A stretch of DNA of 61,297 nt from the NCBI GenBank assembly GCA_004173355.1, contig SEAD01000010.1:1-61297 (forward strand), read 5' to 3'. Source of the stretch: Chitinophagaceae bacterium. Lineage in GTDB: Bacteria; Bacteroidota; Bacteroidia; Chitinophagales; Chitinophagaceae. A program made the position numbers and the translations under genes. The stretch's first letter is position 1, and each line of letters opens with the position of its first letter. Below the pieces are notes generated by a model, which worked only from the letters and a program-made list of their open reading frames with translations, made no database searches and was not told where the DNA came from. Shown piece by piece: positions 25,070 to 32,826 of the stretch.

Positions 25070-26512
25070 ATGGCAACAGACTACAAAACCCCGGGCGTCT
25101 ATATCGAGGAAATACCCCACCTCCCTCCTTCAATTGCATCGGTTGAAACCGCAATTCCCGCCTTTATCGGCTACACCGAAAAAGCACAGTGGAAGGAGAA
25201 AGACGACCTTTTCGAGAAACCCTGGCGGATCTCGTCGCTGCTGGAGTATGAGCAATACTACGGATATCCCGATCCCGAAAAAGCAGACGCACTCTTTGTA
25301 GTGTTCAGCGCTGAAGGGGTCAATGGCCGGGTGGATGAAACCAAACGATCGAAATTCCTGATGCATTACTCTATGCAGATGTTTTTCGCCAACGGCGGAG
25401 GCCCGTGCTGGATCGTGTCAGTTGGTGGCTACACAGCTGGCCTGGACCAGCAGCAACTGCTGAAAGGACTGGCAGAAGTAGAGAAGATTGACGAAGTCAC
25501 GCTGCTGCTTTTTCCGGATGCACTGAACCTGCCAAGTGCATCGGCCTATTATGATGTGCATACAAAAGCGATACTGCAATGCAAACTGCTGAAGGACCGC
25601 TTCGTAATCATGGATGTATTCCATGATGCGGCAAACCTGAAGAACTGGCAGCTGGACATATTTGTGGAAGGTGACACCACGAAGGGCCTGCGCAATATTG
25701 TATCCGGCACGACGGATGAATTGAAATACGCGGCGGTGTATTTCCCAAAACTTTATACCAACGTCGATTACAATTATAAAACAAACCCCGCGGACCAGGC
25801 AAAAGACAATGATGCCGCAATCAAACTGGTCAACGGACCGGCAGGCACAGCCACGCTCGCGGATCTTATCGCGGGTAACAACCAGCTTTACTTCCAGGGC
25901 AAAGCGGCTGTGGCAGAAATCCAGATGCTGTTACCTGCATCACCTGCCATAGCCGGAATCTATGCACAGGTCGATAATTCAAGGGGAGTATGGAAAGCAC
26001 CGGCAAATGTGAATGTGGTCAACGCCATCCGCCCGGAATACCTGATCACACACCAGGAACAGATGGGATTGAATGTCGACACCACCGCCGGCAAGTCCGT
26101 CAACGTGATACGGGCATTCCCTGGTCGCGGCCCCGCTATCGTATGGGGCGCACGTACACTCGCGGGCAACGATAACGAATGGCGTTATGTACCGGTCCGC
26201 CGTTTCTTCAACATGGTGGAGGAATCCATCGAGAATGCAGTCAACCAGTTTGTATTCGAACCCAACGACGAAAACACATGGGTCCGCGTAAAAGCAATGA
26301 TCCAGATTTACCTCGAACGGATCTGGCGGGATGGCGCATTGATGGGAGCCACCGCACAGGAAGCCTTCTTTGTCCATATCGGACTTGGGCAGACCATGAC
26401 CGAAGTGGACATCTGGGAAGGAAGGATGATCATCCAGATCGGAATCGCGGCAGTACGCCCTGCTGAATTCATCATCCTGCGGTTCATGCATAAAATGCTG
26501 GCAGAATCATAA
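25070..26512 (+). CDS. Contractile tail sheath protein (Afp2-4/Pvc2-4-like)
   Basis: The 480-residue protein starts with YKTPGVYIEEIPHLPPSIASVETAIPAFIGYT, described here as the YKTPGVYIEE start followed by the VETAIPAFIGYT strand, which is the standard N-terminus of phage-type sheath proteins. Its C-terminus (FVHIGLGQTMTEVDIWEGR, then IGIAAVRPAEFIILR) is the conserved sheath handshake region. It forms the contractile outer tube that drives the inner tube into a target. Only one sheath gene is present, whereas Afp and PVC have three, so one protein must make the whole sheath. Confidence 0.96.
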   Translation: MATDYKTPGVYIEEIPHLPPSIASVETAIPAFIGYTEKAQWKEKDDLFEKPWRISSLLEYEQYYGYPDPEKADALFVVFSAEGVNGRVDETKRSKFLMHYSMQMFFANGGGPCWIVSVGGYTAGLDQQQLLKGLAEVEKIDEVTLLLFPDALNLPSASAYYDVHTKAILQCKLLKDRFVIMDVFHDAANLKNWQLDIFVEGDTTKGLRNIVSGTTDELKYAAVYFPKLYTNVDYNYKTNPADQAKDNDAAIKLVNGPAGTATLADLIAGNNQLYFQGKAAVAEIQMLLPASPAIAGIYAQVDNSRGVWKAPANVNVVNAIRPEYLITHQEQMGLNVDTTAGKSVNVIRAFPGRGPAIVWGARTLAGNDNEWRYVPVRRFFNMVEESIENAVNQFVFEPNDENTWVRVKAMIQIYLERIWRDGALMGATAQEAFFVHIGLGQTMTEVDIWEGRMIIQIGIAAVRPAEFIILRFMHKMLAES

Positions 26513-26555
26513 TGGATAGCAAAAAACATATTCCCCGGAACTAAAAACAGTTGTT

Positions 26556-27548
26556 ATGTCAAATCCTTCATACTCCCACGGCCAGTCAAAGGCCCCTGAT
26601 AAAAACCAGCGGGACGACCTGCCGGTGATCACAACCATAAAAAAGAAAAAAGCAGAGTACTGCAAAACCATAAAGGTCAAACTTGGCGATCTCCGGAAAA
26701 GCGAAGAGGACCAGCACGGACTATCTATCATATATGAGCACTGGAAATGCCGGTTTACCCGAACGGAGAAAAATTACCAGATGTACCGCAATCTCAAGCT
26801 GGTTGTAGGTTTTGAACTGACGAAAACATCGGAAAAAATCACGGAAAGCATCACGGGTTTTGAGAAGGACAATACCACTCTTGCCACAGCACTGACCGAC
26901 CTGGTAAAACTTCTCAAAACAGCAAAAGGAAAGTTTTCTGAGCTCCGGGACAGCGCCAATAAACTGGAAGCCTGCTCCAATGACCGCTGCAACCGCACCC
27001 AGATGATGTTGCTGACGGGTGAGAAGTATGATGACTGTGATGATAAAAAAGAACCCTGCAAACGCCCGCCCGACTGCGAGAATGCAAAAGAACTGCTGGA
27101 GTACCTGATCAAACACCCCGCACAGCTGAGCAAACAGGTGGATATCGTACTGAACTCCGCTGCAGACACCGTGGGAATTCAGACATTCTCCAATATAAGC
27201 GCGCTGGCAAAGGATTTCCTGCCCGGAGTCACAAAGGGGGCAAAGGATTTCGACGACTTCCTCACCGAACGCACCACCGCAGGAGCCACTGATCTTGGCA
27301 CGGCTTACATCAGTATGTCATCGGCAATCAAAGACCTTGTATCTGCCGACTACCTGCTCTACAATGACAGGGTAAACCTCGATGTGGCAAACAGTGTGAA
27401 AGACTTCCTCTGTAACCCCGATTGCGACTGCGTTTGCGAAGGTGATGGAAAACTGGAAAAATGTAAATGTGATATCTGTGATATCTGCCATGAGGTCACC
27501 ACCATTTACTACAGGGACCCCGACAACAACGATAAAAAAGCGGATTAG
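26556..27548 (+). CDS. Cysteine-rich helical eCIS accessory protein A
   Basis: This 330-residue protein is not a known eCIS part. It is largely helical with many Lys, Glu and Leu. It has two cysteine groups: a middle one (about 137-175; ACSNDRCN, DDCDD, EPCKRPPDCEN) and a dense C-terminal one (about 285-318; LCNPDCDCVCEGDG, KCKCDICDICHE) that could hold zinc or form disulfides. It lies 43 bp after the sheath gene and 36 bp before a second helical, Cys-rich gene, between sheath and tube genes. It may be a structural ornament of the particle or a helper of sheath assembly. Confidence 0.75.
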   Translation: MSNPSYSHGQSKAPDKNQRDDLPVITTIKKKKAEYCKTIKVKLGDLRKSEEDQHGLSIIYEHWKCRFTRTEKNYQMYRNLKLVVGFELTKTSEKITESITGFEKDNTTLATALTDLVKLLKTAKGKFSELRDSANKLEACSNDRCNRTQMMLLTGEKYDDCDDKKEPCKRPPDCENAKELLEYLIKHPAQLSKQVDIVLNSAADTVGIQTFSNISALAKDFLPGVTKGAKDFDDFLTERTTAGATDLGTAYISMSSAIKDLVSADYLLYNDRVNLDVANSVKDFLCNPDCDCVCEGDGKLEKCKCDICDICHEVTTIYYRDPDNNDKKAD

Positions 27549-27584
27549 CGGAAACCTTATTGTCAACACACAAAATCGTTTATC

Positions 27585-28502
27585 ATGTTACATTATAAAA
27601 AACTGGAAAAGACTGATCACCTGCTCGCCTGCTGCGATCCGGATCCCAACCCCAATGACCCGGGCAGCGGTGATTGCTGTTATGATAACTGGACAACCGA
27701 CCTGACGGAAATAACCAGCCGGCTCAAATGCGCTACTTCAGTAGCCAGCCACAAACAAAAACATTTCGACAGCATCGGCATCTGGTACGGCGTACTGAAA
27801 ACCTGGTGTGACGAATGGGAGATCGCCGACCAGCGGGCAGACACGCTTTGCCGGAGCCTGGAACTCTTTATCAGGCACCTGCAGAAGGTCTGTACCATCA
27901 CGGAAAAAACGGTAAAGGCAATCGAAATCCTGTTCTGCATGATCCGCGAACTCTACACTGAAGTGGATATACTCAAGGAAAAATATGATGAACTGTACAA
28001 GTGCATCAAATGCCTCAAACAACCGGAACTGGAAACAGGTGGTATCCGTGAATGCCTCGATGTTTATGGTGTGAAACTCGATGCAGTGATCGCCGGTCGT
28101 GATGAGATCATCGCAAAGGTTGTACTGGCAATCGACCTCGCCTACGATATGCATGACAGTATCTGTGATAAATACGGACTGAAGGGCATCCTGAAGTACT
28201 GGAAAAATATCCTGAACTGTGAGTGCGAAGATCGTGACGATGATAAAAAAGGACCGAAGGAACCGCATTGTGATGAACACGGTGATTACCACTGCCAGAT
28301 CTGGCCGGTGATCAGCTTCCCGATAGAACGCGACCATTACCTCCGGCACCTGCGTGACCAGCGCGACGAAGCCAAAGCACGCATGTCGGTACTCAAAAAG
28401 GAAACAGATGAAGCCAACCAGGAAAAATCGGCATTGCAGGCAGCCAGGGACGGCCTGACCAATGCCATCCAGTCGGTGGACAGTACCGGAAAATGTAAAT
28501 GA
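27585..28502 (+). CDS. Cysteine-rich helical eCIS accessory protein B
   Basis: This 305-residue protein resembles its upstream neighbour in plan: about 200 residues of amphipathic helices with scattered Cys (CRSLELFIRHLQKVC, YKCIKCLKQ), an acidic cysteine/histidine-rich linker near 215-240 (NCECEDRDDDKK, PHCDEHGDYHCQIW), and a C-terminal coiled coil (about 255-300; LRDQRDEAKARMSVLKKE). The N-terminus has ACCDPDPNPNDPGSGDCC. I count about 20 cysteines. A distant paralogy with protein A is possible but not proven. It precedes the first tube gene by 30 bp and is probably particle-associated; function unknown. Confidence 0.75.
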   Translation: MLHYKKLEKTDHLLACCDPDPNPNDPGSGDCCYDNWTTDLTEITSRLKCATSVASHKQKHFDSIGIWYGVLKTWCDEWEIADQRADTLCRSLELFIRHLQKVCTITEKTVKAIEILFCMIRELYTEVDILKEKYDELYKCIKCLKQPELETGGIRECLDVYGVKLDAVIAGRDEIIAKVVLAIDLAYDMHDSICDKYGLKGILKYWKNILNCECEDRDDDKKGPKEPHCDEHGDYHCQIWPVISFPIERDHYLRHLRDQRDEAKARMSVLKKETDEANQEKSALQAARDGLTNAIQSVDSTGKCK

Positions 28503-28532
28503 TTTTTTTAACCAGGTTTAATACTCCCCAAT

Positions 28533-28994
28533 ATGGCAGACAATCCTAAAAAAAATTACCCGCTTCCCAAATTCCATTTCCAGCTGGATTGGGGTGGCAC
28601 AAGGGTCGGATTTACCGAAGTATCCGGGCTTGACTTTGAAACGCAGCCAATTGAATACCGTGAAGGGCACAGCAAGACCTATCATAAAAGCAAACAGCCC
28701 GGTCTCACAAAATACAGTGATATCGTGCTCAAGCGTGGGTCATTCGTGGGCGACTTTGAGTTCTTTGAACAATGGAAGAAAACATTCCTGTTCCAGGAAG
28801 GCAAGGAAAAGTTCCGTCGCGATGTCACCATCAAGCTGCTGGACGAGGAACACAAACCGGTAATCACCTGGAAAGTAACCAAGGCCTGGCCAACCAAAGT
28901 TTCTTCCTCCGAACTCAAGGCCGATGGCAACGAAGTGGCAATTGAAACCCTGACGCTGACACATGAAGGTTTGTCGATTGTAGAAGCTAAATAA
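28533..28994 (+). CDS. Inner tube protein 1 (Afp1/Afp5-like, gp19 family)
   Basis: The 153-residue protein matches the T4 gp19/Afp1 tube family: PLPKFHFQLDWGGTRVGFTEVSG at the start (key FHF..DWGG...GFTEVSGLD), the central KRGSFVGDFEFFEQW, and the C-terminal VTWKV-like strand (VITWKVTKAWPTKVSS) followed by EVAIETLTLTHEGLSI. It forms hexameric rings stacked into the inner tube that the sheath pushes into the target and that can carry cargo in its lumen. A second tube gene follows after 9 bp. Confidence 0.95.
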   Translation: MADNPKKNYPLPKFHFQLDWGGTRVGFTEVSGLDFETQPIEYREGHSKTYHKSKQPGLTKYSDIVLKRGSFVGDFEFFEQWKKTFLFQEGKEKFRRDVTIKLLDEEHKPVITWKVTKAWPTKVSSSELKADGNEVAIETLTLTHEGLSIVEAK

Positions 28995-29003
28995 ACAGCC
29001 CGC

Positions 29004-29456
29004 ATGGCAATACAAACCTACCAGACAGTCAATTTCCATTTCCGGGTTGATTTCAATTTCGATAAGGATGCAGATATCGGGTTCCAGTCAGTAACCGGTC
29101 TCGATTCCACGCTCGAAACAGAGTCGGTGAAAGAAGGCGGGGAAAACCGGTTTACCCATGTGGTGCCCGTACGCCGGAAATACGGGCCACTGCTGCTTAA
29201 ACGGGGACTGGTCAAACCGGATAATTCCAAGATCACCAAATGGCTGAAAAAAGTGTTTGACCAGGAGATCGTGGAACCCAGGGATTCGGTAACCATCATC
29301 CTGCTGAATGAAGAACACAAGCCACTGATGCACTGGCGGATCAACAATGTATGGCCCATCAGCTGGAAAATCGGGGAACTGAACGCGGAACAGGGCTCCG
29401 TGCTGATTGAAACACTTGAACTGAATTACAACCGTCTTTCATTCGAAAACCTGTAA
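29004..29456 (+). CDS. Inner tube protein 2 (Afp1/Afp5-like, gp19 family)
   Basis: The 150-residue protein is a paralogue of its upstream neighbour: NFHFRVDFNFDKDADIGFQSVTGLD at the start (key FHF.VDF...GFQSVTGLD), LLKRGLVKPDNSKITKW in the middle and LMHWRINNVWPISWKIGELN near the end. In Afp/PVC particles more than one tube protein is used, with one forming the ring nearest the baseplate; this second copy beside the LysM adaptor gene may be that one. The stop is four bases before the next start. Confidence 0.94.
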   Translation: MAIQTYQTVNFHFRVDFNFDKDADIGFQSVTGLDSTLETESVKEGGENRFTHVVPVRRKYGPLLLKRGLVKPDNSKITKWLKKVFDQEIVEPRDSVTIILLNEEHKPLMHWRINNVWPISWKIGELNAEQGSVLIETLELNYNRLSFENL

Positions 29457-29459
29457 ACG

Positions 29460-29633
29460 ATGCCGATAGAAATACGAGAACTCGTCATAAAAGCAACCGT
29501 TGTCCAGGACACCGCACCAGGCGCTGGCCAGGGCAGCGGCGGCTCTGCCAACGATGTGAGTCCGAATGAGGAAATCATCAATACCTGCCTGGATAAACTC
29601 AACCAGATACAGAAAGATAAAAAAGAACGGTAA
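29460..29633 (+). CDS. DUF5908-family small eCIS protein
   Basis: A 57-residue protein begins MPIEIRELVIKATV, the signature start of DUF5908 proteins, which are found in eCIS operons between tube and LysM adaptor genes. A glycine/serine-rich linker (about 21-31) separates it from a short C-terminal helix (about 37-55). The stop TAA overlaps the ATG of the next gene by one base (TAATG), so translation is coupled. Role in the particle is not known to me. Confidence 0.88.
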   Translation: MPIEIRELVIKATVVQDTAPGAGQGSGGSANDVSPNEEIINTCLDKLNQIQKDKKER

Positions 29634-30319
29634 TGGACAAACTGGTTATACAGTCATATGATAAAAACGACTTCCAGAAGGAAGACAAATCGAAACGTTT
29701 CATCGCACCGATCAACCCGGAAACCTACTCCAAGAATTTCAAGATCGAACTCGAGAAAAAACGTGCGCATGGACGCAGTGGCACGGATCCCCGGTATATC
29801 TCCACCGAACCGGAAGAAATGAAACTCGAATTCCTGCTCGATGGCACCAGGACCATGGAGGGTTATGTGGAAGAATACAAAAACCTGCCAGTTGAAAAAC
29901 AACTCCAGAAATTCCTCAACTGTGCGTACAATATGGATGGGGAAATCCACCGCCCAAGATTCCTGAACATTCTCTGGGGAAAAGAATACCTCAATTTCCA
30001 TTGTGTGCTCTCGAGCGTGGAAATCAACCATACGCTCTTCGACCACGAGGGAAAGCCATTGCGGCTGAAGATTGCCGCAACCTTCATGAATTATAAAAGA
30101 TCGGAAGAACAGGTGATGGAACAGCGGAAAAGTTCGCCGGACCTCACCCACCGGTTCAAGGTCAGGCAGGGCGACCGGCTTGACCTGATGACCTACGAGG
30201 TTTATGATGACCCGAAATACCTGACGCAGGTAGCCAGGCTGAATGGGTTGAACAGCCTTCGTTACCTGCCTGTGGGTACTGATCTTTCATTTCCCCCCTT
30301 TGATAAATCTGACGACTAA
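29633..30319 (+). CDS. LysM-containing tube-baseplate adaptor (Afp7-like)
   Basis: The 228-residue protein has an N-terminal CIS tube-type domain (about 1-160; FIAPINPETYSKNFKIE, MKLEFLLDGT) and a C-terminal LysM-like segment (about 172-225; FKVRQGDRLDLMTYEVYDD, then RLNGLNSLRYLPVGTDLSFP). Afp7/Pvc7 proteins with this plan join the tube end to the VgrG spike in the baseplate. It overlaps both neighbours by one base (TAATG at each end), so the three genes are translationally coupled. Confidence 0.9.
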   Translation: MDKLVIQSYDKNDFQKEDKSKRFIAPINPETYSKNFKIELEKKRAHGRSGTDPRYISTEPEEMKLEFLLDGTRTMEGYVEEYKNLPVEKQLQKFLNCAYNMDGEIHRPRFLNILWGKEYLNFHCVLSSVEINHTLFDHEGKPLRLKIAATFMNYKRSEEQVMEQRKSSPDLTHRFKVRQGDRLDLMTYEVYDDPKYLTQVARLNGLNSLRYLPVGTDLSFPPFDKSDD

Positions 30320-32091
30320 TGGGACAAAACGCAACAGGCACAGCACCACACGGTGTGGCAACATTTGAAATAATGGTGGACAACAAACCAGTTGATCCCT
30401 CCTTCCAGGTGCTATCGGTGGCCATCATGAAAGAGATCAACCGGGTGCCCGCAGCAAGGATCGTGATCCGCGATGGTGATGCCGCCAGCCAGACGTTTGC
30501 AATAAGCAGCAGGGATTTTTTTATCCCGGGAAAAAAGATCAGTATCAAAATCGGCAACGACTCCACCAACAAACAGGCATTTGCGGGAATCATTATCAAA
30601 CACGCCATTAAAATCCGTGAAAACGGAAGCGGTGAACTGCAGGTGGAATGCCGTGACGCAGCCGTAATGATGACCCTTGGCCGGCACAGCCGTTATTTCC
30701 AGGACATAAAAGACAACCAGGTTTTTGACGAACTGATCAGCGAGTACCCTGCATTAAAGGGCGAAGCAGGAAAAACAACATTACAACATAAACAGATCGT
30801 GCAGCATCATATCTCCGACTGGGATTTTATGTTGCTGCGCGCTGAGGCAAATGGTATGCTGGTAAATGTAAATGACGGCACTGTAAAAATATCAATGCCC
30901 GACACCAGCACAAAACCCACTATGAAAATTTCGTTCGGCACATCAGTTCTCGAATTCGAAGCAGAGATGGATGCCCGGAGCCAGTGGGGCAAGGTCGTGG
31001 CGAACTCATGGGATTACAGCAGCCAGGTCTTGTTCGACTCGGATATCAGTTCGGCCCCGGTCAGGGAGCCGGGTAATATTTCTGGTGAAGACCTTGCCCG
31101 CCAGATAAAGCAGAAGGACTACCAGCTGCACCACAGCGGCTACCTGCAGGAACAGGAACTGCAGGATTGGGCACAGGGTGTGATGCAACGCAGCCGGCTT
31201 GCAAAAATCAGGGGCCGTGCAAAAGTGACTGGCACCAGCGACGTAAAGACGGGTGATATGGTTACGCTCGCGGGAGTTGGCGATCGCTTCAACGGCAACG
31301 CCTATGTAACGGCGGTAAAACATGAATTGGGCAATGGGATGTGGGACACACATATCCAGTTTGGTCTCGATCCGGAAACCTATGCTTCGAAATATGCAGC
31401 GGATCTCGACGACAAACTTTCTGCGGGCCTGGTGGGTTCGATCCATGGCCTGCAGATTGGCAAGGTGGTACAACTGCAGAATGATCCGGATGGGGAAAAC
31501 AGGATTCTTGTGAAAGTGCCTACCCTTGACAATACCGGCCGCGGGATCTGGACAAGGGTAGCCAGTCCCGATGCAGGTAACAACCGGGGCGCCGTATTCC
31601 TGCCGGAGATCAATGATGAGGTCATCATCGGATTTATCAATGCTGATCCACGGCACGCAGTGATGCTTGGAATGCTGCATAGCAGCGCACTGCCCTCCCC
31701 GTTAAAGGCGGAGGACGTGAATAATACCAAGGGCTTTACTACCAGGAGTAAAATGCATGTCCTCTTTAATGATGACACCAAAACGATCACGATCGATACC
31801 CCGAATGCAAATAAAATCGTGATCAGTGAACAAGGTACCAATATCGAGATCAAAGACCAGAACAGTAATAAAATAACCATGGACTCATCCGGGATCAAAG
31901 TGGAAAGCCCCCTGAATATCGACTTGAAAGCCGGTGCCAACCTGAGTCTCTCTGCTGGCGCAACGCTGGCGATAGGGGGTGTATCCGTTTCTGTAAAAGC
32001 AGATGGTACGATTGGTTTCAGCGGTGCCTCGGCAAAACTGGCAGCACAGGGCATCACGGAGATCACGGGTTCAATGGTAAAAATAAATTAA
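30319..32091 (+). CDS. VgrG-like spike protein (Afp8-like)
   Basis: The 590-residue protein has a gp27-like N-terminal part (about 1-370; VMMTLGRHSRYFQDIKDNQ is one of its segments), a gp5-type OB fold (about 375-460; GKVVQLQNDPDGENRILVK, GAVFLPEINDEVIIGFINAD) and a C-terminal beta-helix needle (about 500-590; repeats such as NKITMDSSGIKVE, NLSLSAGATLAIGG). It forms the trimeric spike at the tip of the inner tube. The PAAR gene follows 5 bp later, and the needle end would take that PAAR tip. Confidence 0.93.
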   Translation: MGQNATGTAPHGVATFEIMVDNKPVDPSFQVLSVAIMKEINRVPAARIVIRDGDAASQTFAISSRDFFIPGKKISIKIGNDSTNKQAFAGIIIKHAIKIRENGSGELQVECRDAAVMMTLGRHSRYFQDIKDNQVFDELISEYPALKGEAGKTTLQHKQIVQHHISDWDFMLLRAEANGMLVNVNDGTVKISMPDTSTKPTMKISFGTSVLEFEAEMDARSQWGKVVANSWDYSSQVLFDSDISSAPVREPGNISGEDLARQIKQKDYQLHHSGYLQEQELQDWAQGVMQRSRLAKIRGRAKVTGTSDVKTGDMVTLAGVGDRFNGNAYVTAVKHELGNGMWDTHIQFGLDPETYASKYAADLDDKLSAGLVGSIHGLQIGKVVQLQNDPDGENRILVKVPTLDNTGRGIWTRVASPDAGNNRGAVFLPEINDEVIIGFINADPRHAVMLGMLHSSALPSPLKAEDVNNTKGFTTRSKMHVLFNDDTKTITIDTPNANKIVISEQGTNIEIKDQNSNKITMDSSGIKVESPLNIDLKAGANLSLSAGATLAIGGVSVSVKADGTIGFSGASAKLAAQGITEITGSMVKIN

Positions 32092-32096
32092 ACGCC

Positions 32097-32384
32097 ATGC
32101 CTTCAGCTGCAAGGATAACTGATATGCATACCTGCCCGCTGGCAACACCGAATCCGCATATCGGCGGACCGATCAGCGGACCATCAGTGACAAATGTCCT
32201 GATTGGCGGGTTGCCCGCTGCTGTATTGGGGGACATCTGCATCTGCGCCGGTCCGCCGGATGCAGTAGTCAGGGGCAGCAGTTCGGTATTCATCGGCGGC
32301 CGGCCCGCAGCCAGGCAATTTGACTCCACCGCCCATGGCGGGATCATTTCGGTAGGATTTCCCACGGTGCAGATCGGGGGCTAA
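32097..32384 (+). CDS. PAAR-domain spike-tip protein
   Basis: The 95-residue protein has PAAR features: MPSAARITDMHTCP at the start, GGPISGPSVTNVLIGGLPAAVLGD, the ICICAGPPDAVVRGSS stretch, and FDSTAHGGIISVG near the end. His 11, Cys 13, the ICIC cysteines and His 80 are candidate zinc ligands of the conical tip. It sharpens the VgrG spike. No toxin extension is fused to it. Confidence 0.94.
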   Translation: MPSAARITDMHTCPLATPNPHIGGPISGPSVTNVLIGGLPAAVLGDICICAGPPDAVVRGSSSVFIGGRPAARQFDSTAHGGIISVGFPTVQIGG

Positions 32385-32393
32385 AAAAACAAT

Positions 32394-32816
32394 ATGGAAA
32401 AGTTCAATTCATTTCTTGGAACAGGCTGGGCATTCCCTCCGCAATTTGACCGCCAGACCAGAGCGGTGAAACTGGTGAGTGACGAACAGGACATCCGGGA
32501 AAGTCTGCGCATCCTGCTTTCAACCAGTGTGGGTGAGCGGGTCATGCAACCAAGGTATGGATGCAACCTGACAGACTACCTGTTTGAACCACTAAGCAGC
32601 ACCACCATCGGGTTTATCAAAAACCTGGTGACAAATGCAATCCTGTATTATGAACCACGGATCATTACCGAATCGGTGGAAGTGACCGCCGACGAGTCGT
32701 TCGATCTCCTGGAGGGACGTTTTACCATATCGGTTGAATACACAATTCCGGGTACCAACTCGCGGTTCAATTTTGTATACGATTATTATAAAAATGAAGC
32801 GATGAACGTTTTGTAA
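32394..32816 (+). CDS. Baseplate wedge protein, GPW/gp25 family (Afp9-like)
   Basis: The 140-residue protein matches gp25-like baseplate proteins: GWAFPPQF near the start, VSDEQDIRESLRILLSTSVGERVMQPRYGCNLTDYLFEP in the middle (key ESLRILL.T..GER.M.P.YG), and a C-terminal beta strand region ending in the extension RFNFVYDYYKNEAM. It is a core wedge subunit that nucleates the sheath. It sits between PAAR and baseplate-J genes, the usual place. Confidence 0.95.
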   Translation: MEKFNSFLGTGWAFPPQFDRQTRAVKLVSDEQDIRESLRILLSTSVGERVMQPRYGCNLTDYLFEPLSSTTIGFIKNLVTNAILYYEPRIITESVEVTADESFDLLEGRFTISVEYTIPGTNSRFNFVYDYYKNEAMNVL

Positions 32817-32826
32817 TCTGTTTTTT

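Noticed and set aside
30319-32384. Reading VgrG and PAAR as a type VI secretion system
   Set aside because: No TssJ/TssL/TssM membrane complex, TssB/TssC pair or ClpV gene is present; the LysM adaptor, DUF4255, tape measure and AAA+ genes fit an eCIS.
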